The translations under genes and the position numbers were made by a program. Shown piece by piece: positions 1 to 5,937 of a stretch of DNA of 7,146 bases. Within the stretch, counting starts at the first letter, position 1. The number at the start of each line of letters is the position of its first letter. Location of the stretch: the NCBI GenBank assembly GCA_002170915.1, contig NHHQ01000110.1, positions 10,261-17,406 of the forward strand, given 5' to 3'. The notes under the pieces are model-generated. The model saw only the letters and a list, made by a program, of their open reading frames with translations. It did not search any database and had not been told where the DNA came from. The DNA is from Rhodospirillaceae bacterium TMED167. GTDB taxonomy: Bacteria; Pseudomonadota; Alphaproteobacteria; Rhodospirillales_A; UBA2165.

Positions 1-173
1 GCGTGGCAGCGGAGATGTGCCTTCAAACCCATGGTGGCTACGGATTTGCCGAAGAATATGATGTAGAGCGAAAATTCCGGGAAACCCAGCTCTATCAAGT
101 AGCGCCAATCTCAACAAATATGATTTTAGCGTATCTTGCAGAGCATATTTTGGACCTCCCAAGATCCTATTAG
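1..173 (+). CDS. Acyl-CoA dehydrogenase, C-terminal end (5' truncated by window)
   Basis: The frame is open from the left edge (first whole codon at base 3) to TAG at 171-173, giving the last 56 residues. The peptide contains LQTHGGYGFAEEYDVER followed by KFRE and ends in LAEHILDLPRSY. The Q-x-H-G-G-x-G-[FY] motif followed by an acidic stretch and a [KR]-x-x-R element is the C-terminal four-helix-domain signature of FAD-dependent acyl-CoA dehydrogenases, where this loop lies near the flavin of the partner subunit. The family oxidises acyl-CoA thioesters to trans-2-enoyl-CoA and passes electrons to ETF. The ending VAPISTNMILAYLAEHxLxLPRSY, instead of the usual IYEGTxEI element, points to a divergent subgroup, which in my recollection is often found near CoA-transferase and HMG-CoA lyase-like genes. 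The catalytic glutamate and the substrate pocket lie outside the window, so chain specificity cannot be called. Confidence 0.88.
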   Translation, partial: VAAEMCLQTHGGYGFAEEYDVERKFRETQLYQVAPISTNMILAYLAEHILDLPRSY

Positions 174-198
174 GCATGCACTTGAAGGAGCAGGCCGT

Positions 199-1002
199 CT
201 AGTGGAGCTGCATTAAAAGCGCCTTTAATCCCATCAAATTTTTAATATCCAGATATACTGGTATGTGACCGGGCATGCCCTCAAGAGATACTTCCACCCA
301 AGAATCACCATCTCGCCTCATCGCCCAAAATCCATACCAGGACGATACCACGCCGAACCTCTCCGCGACCGCCCGTGACACGCCTGGGTGAAATACGGCA
401 CCCGTTTTATGATCGGTCCACTTGTCTGCCCCAGGGTGGTCTCTTGACCACGAGCCATCCACTTCATGGTTTTGAAGCTCAAGATCATCACCACAAATAA
501 TGCCTCCATCCCGGATTAGAGGACAGGCAAGTTTAATATCCTGAGCAACACCTTTATAACTGTGATCGCCATCTAAATAAATCAGGTGGTAGCCATCCTC
601 CCGAAGAGTGGGAAGGATATCAGAGGACCAGCCTGGAAGGACCGCCACCTCGATTGAAGACGGTACGAATTTTATATTCTCCAGAAACACTTGATAAGGC
701 TCATCTGCCTCAAGGGCCTGATTTATCTCTCGACCAAAGGCATCGGTAATATTCTCCGGAGCAAAATAGGGCTTCCAAGCGTCGATGCAAGTCAGAGAAC
801 CACGGCCGCTGTTATATTCGTGAAGTGCCTGCCCCCAAGTTAGTGCCGATGCACCAGCCCATGAGCCAACTTCAACTAGGTCGAGCTTGTCTCCGCCAAA
901 ATCGCTCGCCAAACGCCAGATAGCGCCCATCATAAAAACCTGCCTAAGAGGATTGGCCGTGCCGCCGTAAATACCTCTTAAATTGGGTTCATCCGAAGTC
1001 AT
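199..1002 (-). CDS. Class I SAM-dependent methyltransferase (Methyltransf_24/CmcI-like)
   Basis: The protein has 267 residues from the chosen ATG (1000-1002). It has a Rossmann methyltransferase layout: motif I LVEVGSWAGASA (about 42-53) for SAM binding, an acidic residue after strand 2 in CIDAW (D74) for the ribose, YLDGDHSY (142-149), and GGIICGDD (166-173). LDGDHSY followed by a helix and then GG-x-I-x-x-DD is typical of Methyltransf_24 and of metal-assisted O-methyltransferases such as CmcI or TylF relatives. The aspartates at 144 and 172-173 could bind a divalent metal. Such enzymes are often found in polysaccharide or natural-product loci, but the substrate is unknown. A TTG at 1021-1023 is an alternative start adding seven residues (MAHTFNN); neither start has a clear Shine-Dalgarno and an in-frame TAG lies at 1057-1059. 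The gene converges on the acyl-CoA dehydrogenase with only 25 bases between stop codons. Family is confident, role is not. Confidence 0.85.
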   Translation of the reverse strand: MTSDEPNLRGIYGGTANPLRQVFMMGAIWRLASDFGGDKLDLVEVGSWAGASALTWGQALHEYNSGRGSLTCIDAWKPYFAPENITDAFGREINQALEADEPYQVFLENIKFVPSSIEVAVLPGWSSDILPTLREDGYHLIYLDGDHSYKGVAQDIKLACPLIRDGGIICGDDLELQNHEVDGSWSRDHPGADKWTDHKTGAVFHPGVSRAVAERFGVVSSWYGFWAMRRDGDSWVEVSLEGMPGHIPVYLDIKNLMGLKALLMQLH

Positions 1003-1249
1003 GTTATTGAAGGTATGTGCCAAGTTTTTAGGCCCGAGAGTGCCTATTTTTATCGGCTATATTTTAGCCGATGAGCCAGATTAGGGGGTAGCATTGCCTC
1101 AATCTTGTTAAACAAAGACATCGCACAATTATTTCTGCATTAACGCTTCACTGCCATAGGTCCAGTATGTTTAGCGAAAAGAATACGATTCCCACAATAC
1201 GTAATTCGCTCACCATACCGGTCTACGGCGTTCAATTAGAGAAAAATAA
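1003..1249. other. Intergenic leader region between the TRAP permease and the methyltransferase gene
   Basis: This stretch of 247 bases lies between the permease stop and the methyltransferase ATG, both read on the minus strand. I found no coding frame with family resemblance. There is no convincing -35/-10 pair and no hairpin followed by a U-tract that would end the transporter transcript. The only clear structure is the 8-bp inverted repeat at 1052-1072. The distance suggests the methyltransferase has its own promoter, but that is inference. Confidence 0.5.
1052..1072. repeat. Perfect 8-bp inverted repeat upstream of the methyltransferase gene
   Basis: ATCGGCTA (1052-1059) and TAGCCGAT (1065-1072) are exact reverse complements separated by a 5-base spacer. 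The centre is about 60 bases before the methyltransferase ATG and 40 before the alternative TTG. In RNA it would form a stable short stem-loop in the 5' leader; in DNA it could be an operator. No run of T follows on either strand in the direction of transcription (on the minus strand it is followed by A-rich sequence), so it is not a standard intrinsic terminator. Confidence 0.6.
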
Positions 1250-3604
1250 TCACGTTGACTCTAAACCATGTTTCCGCGCTCCCAAGGTGTGATGATAGAC
1301 TAGATACAACACGGTAAATACTAGAGCTGTATGTGCAATGGCAGGTATTTTTAGCAGTATTAATACGCCAAAGACCAAGCGTAGAACTATTTCGAATGTA
1401 TTAAGGGCGTATCTATCCTGTCTACTTAGAGCTGTCGCAACCAAATATAACATTATTCCAAGTTTTACTAATACCCAAGATAACGAAACAATGTTTATAG
1501 TGCCATCGTAACCCGGAAGGTAGACTTTACCCCCGCTCCTATCTCCATCCAGAGGCTGCATAATTTGAGCGGCTTCAATCAATAAAATTTCTGGATAGAA
1601 TGCAAAAATAAAAGGAATGGTGAACATCACGATACCAGCCCTAACGGAGGCAAACCCTGTAGCGAGTGGCTCTGCCTTTGATATCGTTGACGCCGCAAAT
1701 GCGGCAATTGCCACTGGTGGAGTTATTGCTGAGGCGACGGCAAAATAAAATACGAACATATGTGCTGTGAAATTAGCTGTTCCAAGAGCTGCTAGGAGTG
1801 GTCCTATAATCAAGATGACATTTACATAAGCAGGCAGTGTAGGCATTCCCATCCCGAGTAATATAGTGGCAAACATGGTGACTACTAATGCCAACATTAA
1901 ATATAAAGAGCCACCAATCACATACTCTTGGCCCAATATTTCAAAAGTTGAGACTGATTTCAGCCAGTTCAAAACATCGATAGTCAGAATACCTGTAAAG
2001 TTTGTGAACGATAGACAAACATCAATTACAGCAACGGCTATGAGCAATAAAAACAATTCAGCTATAATAACACCGGCATCTGCCAGTGCTTTTATGATTT
2101 TACCGGGTGCGTTTCTAACCTCGGGATCAAGAAAAAGTAGGATAAGAAGAGTTATTACGGCATAAAAACCAGCTGAATCCGGATCACCCGCTGCATTTTG
2201 ATAAACTTCTAATATCCAGGGTAAACTATCACCGGAGGCTGGATCGAATCCAAATATGAAAGCCGAAAGCCCCTGCCCCACACTATCTTTAGAGCTCAAC
2301 AAAAGTATTAATATGACCAAAATAGGCCCAGCAATCATGATAAGATTTTTGTAATCTTTTCGGGTCAGCTTTTGTTCTTCTGTTAAGTTATTAATAGCCT
2401 TGATATCCATTCTACGACATTCAAAAATGACCATCAAAAAAAGGCTAAAGAAGTAAGCAAGCGCAGGAATAAAGGCAGCTACGATAACCTCTGAATAAGG
2501 TACCGTCGATAATGCTGCTAATACAAAAGCAGCGATGCCCATGACGGGTGGCATAATCTGGCCGCCACTAGAGGCCGCTGCCTCAACTCCCCCAGAAAAG
2601 GTTTTCGTGAAACCATTTTTGATCATCATAGGAATGGTCAGTGTACCTGTACCTAAAACATTGACGACAGGCCCGCCTGAAATTGTCCCGAAAGTCGCAG
2701 AACCTATTACAGCAGCATGAGCAGGACCACCTCGCAACTTGCGGGTTATCACTACAGCCATTCTTATTAACGAACGACCACCCGCCGAGGCCCCAAACAA
2801 AGAACCCAAAACAACGTATGGAAAGACTACATTAACAGTAATATTTAAAAATTGTCCTAATATTCCGTTTGATTCTAGGATTACTGCATTTCGCGCACCA
2901 ACTACAGCTCCAGTATAACCCCTCACACCATCAACTATAGTTCCGACACTTGTTGTTAAGTACTTGTTATCTGTCCAGTCAAAATACCACGCGAACGACG
3001 AAATAACGGTATATAAGGAAATTACGATTGCCACGGCAACTATTGGGAAACCCCAGACCTTCACGATGTAGATAAAAAACGTTGTAATTGCGAGAATAAG
3101 AAACGGCATGACCCAAAAACCGCTGTTCGTTATACAATCTGGAAAGTCGTCGTCGGGTTCAGTCCCGAATATAGCCATATACTCCTGTGCCCGTGCCATG
3201 TTCTCTGCCATCGCACGTGCTCTGTCCCCATTTAAGGTGTCAATTAAACAGACCTGCTCATTTTCAATGAGGTAGAATAAACTGAAAGTAATAATGACTG
3301 TGAGCATCAACACATCGAGTGCAACGCCACAAATATATTTTCCGTTTTCCTTATTTTTCCAATCTCGGCTAAACGAAGAACGAAGTAACGCCACTACTGT
3401 CATCAACATGAATGTGAGTGGAAAAAAGAATTCCGAATTAAATTTGCTAATGCGCGGCAGGTTGCTCAAACCCGGTATTGATTGGACCAGTTCCAACAAC
3501 CCGGGGATGTTGGGTAAATTATTGGCTAGCCCCATTAAGACCAAAATAAACGCGAGGCTATAGGCTAGCCTATCTATCCAGCCACCATGGAGTGAATTCG
3601 ACAT
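1250..3604 (-). CDS. TRAP transporter fused permease (4TM/12TM, TAXI type)
   Basis: This is an inner-membrane protein of 784 residues, almost wholly hydrophobic helices. It joins the small (DctQ-like) and large (DctM-like) TRAP permease subunits in one chain, as is usual for TAXI-type TRAP systems. The N-terminal part to about residue 230 holds the Q-like helices. The M part carries family hallmarks: GSLFGASAGG (267-276), SGGPVVNVLGTGTLTIPMM (309-327), VEAAASSGGQIMPPVMG (340-356), LLGMGMPTLPAYV (582-594) and HMFVFYFAVASAITPPVAIAAF (615-636), the paired elements that form the substrate and cation sites. A polar loop at about 114-161 has two cysteines (119, 157) that could form a disulfide if periplasmic. 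The start is fixed at ATG 3602-3604 by an in-frame TAA two codons upstream; no good Shine-Dalgarno is visible. It lies 87 bases after the binding-protein gene and presumably shares its transcript. Transport is secondary and cation-coupled; the substrate is unknown. Confidence 0.93.
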   Translation of the reverse strand: MSNSLHGGWIDRLAYSLAFILVLMGLANNLPNIPGLLELVQSIPGLSNLPRISKFNSEFFFPLTFMLMTVVALLRSSFSRDWKNKENGKYICGVALDVLMLTVIITFSLFYLIENEQVCLIDTLNGDRARAMAENMARAQEYMAIFGTEPDDDFPDCITNSGFWVMPFLILAITTFFIYIVKVWGFPIVAVAIVISLYTVISSFAWYFDWTDNKYLTTSVGTIVDGVRGYTGAVVGARNAVILESNGILGQFLNITVNVVFPYVVLGSLFGASAGGRSLIRMAVVITRKLRGGPAHAAVIGSATFGTISGGPVVNVLGTGTLTIPMMIKNGFTKTFSGGVEAAASSGGQIMPPVMGIAAFVLAALSTVPYSEVIVAAFIPALAYFFSLFLMVIFECRRMDIKAINNLTEEQKLTRKDYKNLIMIAGPILVILILLLSSKDSVGQGLSAFIFGFDPASGDSLPWILEVYQNAAGDPDSAGFYAVITLLILLFLDPEVRNAPGKIIKALADAGVIIAELFLLLIAVAVIDVCLSFTNFTGILTIDVLNWLKSVSTFEILGQEYVIGGSLYLMLALVVTMFATILLGMGMPTLPAYVNVILIIGPLLAALGTANFTAHMFVFYFAVASAITPPVAIAAFAASTISKAEPLATGFASVRAGIVMFTIPFIFAFYPEILLIEAAQIMQPLDGDRSGGKVYLPGYDGTINIVSLSWVLVKLGIMLYLVATALSRQDRYALNTFEIVLRLVFGVLILLKIPAIAHTALVFTVLYLVYHHTLGARKHGLEST

Positions 3605-3642
3605 TATTTACCAAACTGAAGGTGGGATTACAGAGATAGTAA

Positions 3643-3673
3643 GAGTGAGAGAAAATATTTTTTTCCCTCACTC
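3643..3673 (-). promoter_or_regulatory. Intercistronic RNA stem-loop between binding-protein and permease genes
   Basis: The arms 3643-3655 and 3661-3673 form a 13-bp stem with a 5-base loop. In the minus-strand transcript all 13 positions pair, counting one G-U (3666 with 3650). On the + strand that position would be an A-C mismatch, so the structure suits the operon's own RNA. It starts 18 bases after the binding-protein stop and ends 38 bases before the permease ATG. Only two U residues follow directly, so it is more likely an mRNA-stabilising or partial-termination element than a full terminator. Such hairpins are known to raise binding-protein level over permease level in transporter operons. 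Confidence 0.65.
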
Positions 3674-3691
3674 CAACTTTAAATTACTCCG

Positions 3692-4738
3692 CTACGATTT
3701 TGCGCAGGCAGGGATTTTAAAACCCGCCTCTTCCCAAGCGGTAACTGCACCAGGGTGGTATTTAATTCCAGCTTTGCAAACACCATGAAGTGAATCATCC
3801 ACATTTCCAGCGTAATGATATTTCATGAATGATGCTTTCTGAAACAATTGATTGATATTTTTTATGAATGCAGCGGTTAAATCTCTCGCTAGCTTCTTGT
3901 CCATTTTTTTGTTTACCACGGTACCACCCGAATTCGCCGCGGATCGAAAAATGTTATCATCAGAAATAATTTTTACATTTGGACCATAAACGCTCATGTT
4001 CTTAACAGACCATTCCACTTTTCCCATGCCCGGAGCCTTCATGTATTTTTGGAAACCAGCACTTTCGTATTTAGCCTTTGGCACAGAGACAATATTGACC
4101 TTACCAGCAGCTGCCATAATTGGGATATAACTTGAGGGATTACCGCAAGGCCGAACCGCGGCATCAACTGAACGATCTAAAAATATTGAATCCGCCTGGC
4201 CCCAGGCAATTTGTTTACCTTTATAATCTTTACCCTCTTTAAATCCGTTGGAACTGAGCCTGATAACATTCCGGGCCGTAACAAGTGCTCCACCCCTCGG
4301 AGGGCCGTTATGTACTGTTTTTCCTTTAAGTTTTGCGTAACTATCAATACCTGTTGATTGAAATGAAACCAAGCAAAACGCTGCTAGGTGATAGGGGTAA
4401 AGTAGACGCATATTACTCGCTAATGCCTTACCCTTCTCTTTACCTAAGCCAGAGTAAGGGCCCAACCCCTTAGACATCAAGAAGTTCAAAATAAATGCCG
4501 TCGCCGACATGTCTGTCTCGCCCTTAGAAACTTGAACTATCGTCTTAGTCAGAACCTGCCCGCCTTGCACCTGAATCGTCGCAATTTTGTTCGCAGCTGC
4601 AATCTCAGCACCATACTTAGCAACTACGTCTGTGGATAAACCTGGCGCAGCTGCAGAACTTGATAGTGTGATCCCTTGAGCGTTCGTATTAGTGGCCGAC
4701 ATAAGCAGGGCCGCGCCTGCCAGCATAAGTTTTTTCAT
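3692..4738 (-). CDS. TAXI family TRAP transporter solute-binding protein
   Basis: This is a secreted periplasmic protein of 348 residues. Residues 1-20 form a classic signal peptide: MKK, a hydrophobic core LMLAGAALLMSA, and a likely cut after A20 (TNTNA/QG). The mature protein shows the TAXI pattern: an early segment APGLSTDVVAKYG, QGGQVLTKTIVQVSKGETDMSAT (58-80) lining the binding cleft, a domain swap near LYPYHLAAFCLVSF, LKGKTVHNGPPRGGALVTARNVI (137-159), a lobe around DAAVRPCGNPSSYIPIMAAAGKVNIVSVP, and a C-terminal YHPGAVTAWEEAGF element. The length is usual for TAXI proteins. It delivers an organic-acid-like ligand to the fused permease encoded next. Four cysteines (122, 198, 321, 345) remain in the mature chain and could form disulfides. 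The ATG is supported by AAGGAG six bases upstream. TAXI ligands cannot be predicted from sequence with confidence; glutamate, 2-oxoglutarate and other carboxylates are known for relatives. Confidence 0.92.
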   Translation of the reverse strand: MKKLMLAGAALLMSATNTNAQGITLSSSAAAPGLSTDVVAKYGAEIAAANKIATIQVQGGQVLTKTIVQVSKGETDMSATAFILNFLMSKGLGPYSGLGKEKGKALASNMRLLYPYHLAAFCLVSFQSTGIDSYAKLKGKTVHNGPPRGGALVTARNVIRLSSNGFKEGKDYKGKQIAWGQADSIFLDRSVDAAVRPCGNPSSYIPIMAAAGKVNIVSVPKAKYESAGFQKYMKAPGMGKVEWSVKNMSVYGPNVKIISDDNIFRSAANSGGTVVNKKMDKKLARDLTAAFIKNINQLFQKASFMKYHYAGNVDDSLHGVCKAGIKYHPGAVTAWEEAGFKIPACAKS

Positions 4739-4744
4739 GCATAA

Positions 4745-4750
4745 CTCCTT
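4745..4750 (-). promoter_or_regulatory. Shine-Dalgarno of the TAXI binding-protein gene
   Basis: Read on the minus strand the bases are AAGGAG, six bases before the ATG at 4736-4738. It is the strongest ribosome binding site in the window and fixes the start. The permease in the same operon has no comparable site, in keeping with higher synthesis of the binding protein. Confidence 0.85.
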
Positions 4751-4853
4751 GATAAAACATTAACCGAAGACATTCATTTATCAGTAATCGAGAACCAATT
4801 CCTAACACGTGGATCATCAATTGTCTTGATCAAAGTTACAATATCCTAACAGC

Positions 4854-4878
4854 CAATTCGGCTGGATTGCTCGAATTG
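4854..4878. promoter_or_regulatory. Candidate operator, inverted repeat CAATTCG-N11-CGAATTG
   Basis: Two perfect 7-base half-sites lie 18 bases apart centre to centre, a spacing suited to a dimeric helix-turn-helix regulator. The site is about 115 bases before the binding-protein ATG and 138 bases before the lyase ATG. It overlaps the proposed -35 of the lyase promoter, so either activation or repression is possible. No protein is assigned. Confidence 0.4.
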
Positions 4879-4904
4879 CTCATATTTCTTGCTACTATTA
4901 TTAT
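4876..4904 (+). promoter_or_regulatory. Candidate sigma70-type promoter of the lyase gene
   Basis: TTGCTC (4876-4881, three of six consensus bases) and TATTAT (4899-4904, five of six) are separated by 17 bases. The start of transcription would fall near 4911, giving a 5' leader of about 105 bases. The dyad GTGAT-N5-ATCAC (4907-4921) would then sit over the start site, a usual place for a repressor. In an AT-rich region such matches occur by chance, so this is tentative. Confidence 0.3.
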
Positions 4905-5016
4905 AAGTGATTGACTATCACAGTGAGCGTTATTCAATATCTTATTAATTGCGCTTTAAACATTCCACTGGTCCATAATCCTGGCTTTTCAGTGGCGTCA
5001 GAGTTATGATATTTCG

Positions 5017-5928
5017 ATGGTGAAGATACAAATTTGTGAAGTCGGTCCGCGAGATGGATTACAGAGTGAGGCGCGCATTTGGTCTGCGAATGAACGCATT
5101 GACCTAATAAATCGGTTGTCCGAAACAGGCGTCGCCCGCATTGAGGCTGTGAGCTTTGTCCATCCGAAAAGAGTGCCACAGATGGCGGAGGCCGAGGCCG
5201 TTATGGCTGGCATCAGCAGGAAGGATGGGGTTACCTATGCAGGATTAGCGCTGAATACGCGAGGCGCAGACCGGGCAATTGAAGCAGGCGTAGATGAAGT
5301 CCGCTATGTCGTTGTTGCCAGCGAGACCTTCAATCAGAAAAATCAGGGCGCTAGCGTCGACGACACTATGTCAGGCTACGCTGATATTGCTGGAAAAGTG
5401 ACTAACGCGGGGCTAAAACTCACAGGCGTTGTCGGCGCTGCCTTTGGCTGTCCCTTTGAGGGAGACGTAGATCCGGCAAAGGTCGCCATCTTGGTCCAAC
5501 GCCTGATGGATGGTGGAGCCACAGAAATCGCATTGGCCGATACTATTGGGTCGGCGGTCCCCACACAGATAACGGAGTTACTTGGCCAGGTAAGGGATTT
5601 TCTTAGGGCTGATATTGGTCTCGGTCTTCATCTCCACAATACACGTAACACCGGATTTGCGAATGCGGCTGCAGCAGCCTTGGCAGGGGTCGACTTCCTG
5701 GACGCCTCCGTGGGCGGCATCGGCGGGTGCCCCTTCGCCCCGCGGGCCACCGGCAACATTGCCACTGAAGATCTCTGTTACATGCTTAGAAATATGGGCT
5801 TTGACACGGGCGTAGACGTGGCAAAATTGATTGGTGTCTCGGAATGGACGGAAACATTTTTCGAGGCCCCACTGCCGGGACAAATCATGAAAGCAGGCCT
5901 GTTCCCGGAAGCTGCCGCAGGCGTTTGA
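5017..5928 (+). CDS. Hydroxymethylglutaryl-CoA lyase family protein (DRE-TIM metallolyase)
   Basis: The protein has 303 residues, the usual length, and is a cytosolic TIM barrel. The family cleaves 3-hydroxy-3-methylglutaryl-CoA to acetoacetate and acetyl-CoA, the last step of leucine breakdown. Visible active-site residues: EVGPRDGLQSE (8-18) with R12 and metal ligand D13; E43; the metal ligands H205 and H207 in LHLHNTRNTG; the catalytic-loop cysteine C238 in GGIGGCPFAP; and N247 in ATGNIATED. Spacings match the human enzyme (D42, E72, H233, H235, C266, N275). Two features differ from the classic enzyme: HNTRNTG in place of HDTYGQ after the metal histidines, and Arg243 where Gly is usual. 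They place it in a side branch whose substrate may differ, such as another branched 3-hydroxyacyl-CoA. The ATG is bounded by an in-frame TAG at 4990-4992; its Shine-Dalgarno is weak. It is transcribed divergently from the TAXI-TRAP operon. Confidence 0.88.
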   Translation: MVKIQICEVGPRDGLQSEARIWSANERIDLINRLSETGVARIEAVSFVHPKRVPQMAEAEAVMAGISRKDGVTYAGLALNTRGADRAIEAGVDEVRYVVVASETFNQKNQGASVDDTMSGYADIAGKVTNAGLKLTGVVGAAFGCPFEGDVDPAKVAILVQRLMDGGATEIALADTIGSAVPTQITELLGQVRDFLRADIGLGLHLHNTRNTGFANAAAAALAGVDFLDASVGGIGGCPFAPRATGNIATEDLCYMLRNMGFDTGVDVAKLIGVSEWTETFFEAPLPGQIMKAGLFPEAAAGV

Positions 5929-5930
5929 GG
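5927..5930 (+). promoter_or_regulatory. Shine-Dalgarno of the glycosyltransferase-like gene, overlapping the lyase stop
   Basis: GAGG begins inside the lyase TGA (5926-5928) and ends seven bases before the ATG at 5938-5940. This layout suggests that ribosomes finishing the lyase help start the next gene, so the two are co-transcribed and probably translationally coupled. It also favours ATG 5938 over the in-frame TTG at 5935. Confidence 0.6.
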
Positions 5931-5937
5931 CCGCTTG

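Larger units (their letters stand above)
4739..5016. promoter_or_regulatory. Divergent control region between the TAXI-TRAP operon and the lyase gene
   Basis: These 278 non-coding bases separate two outward-facing transcription units and must contain both promoters. They are AT-rich and unusually full of symmetry: ATCAA-ttgtc-TTGAT (4816-4830) overlapping the palindrome TTGATCAA (4826-4833); CAGCC-N5-GGCTG (4850-4864); CAATTCG-N11-CGAATTG (4854-4878); a tandem repeat of ATTGCTC (4866-4872, 4875-4881); and GTGAT-N5-ATCAC (4907-4921). A perfect TATAAT reads on the minus strand at 4900-4905, but I could not pair it with a good -35. No regulator gene is in the window, so joint control is inferred from layout alone. 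Confidence 0.6.

Noticed and set aside
212..229. ATTAAA-N6-TTTAAT inverted repeat as a terminator for the acyl-CoA dehydrogenase
   Set aside because: The stem is six A-T pairs only, lies inside the methyltransferase coding end and has no following U-tract.
1052..1072. Intrinsic terminator for the TRAP operon
   Set aside because: The hairpin is present but on the minus strand it is followed by A-rich rather than T-rich sequence, and it lies about 180 bases beyond the permease stop.
1866..3563. Several + strand open frames (1866-2165, 2535-2720, 3294-3563) inside the permease gene
   Set aside because: They lie antisense to a clearly recognised permease and their translations show no family features; they are shadows of its hydrophobic codon pattern.
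4911..4936. Promoter TTGACT / TATTCA on the + strand
   Set aside because: The -35-like element is good, but the spacer is only 14 bases and no acceptable -10 lies 16-18 bases away.
4934..5213. Minus-strand open frames 4934-5179 and 5004-5213 at the start of the lyase
   Set aside because: Both run antisense to conserved lyase sequence (EVGPRDGLQSE) and have no domain resemblance.
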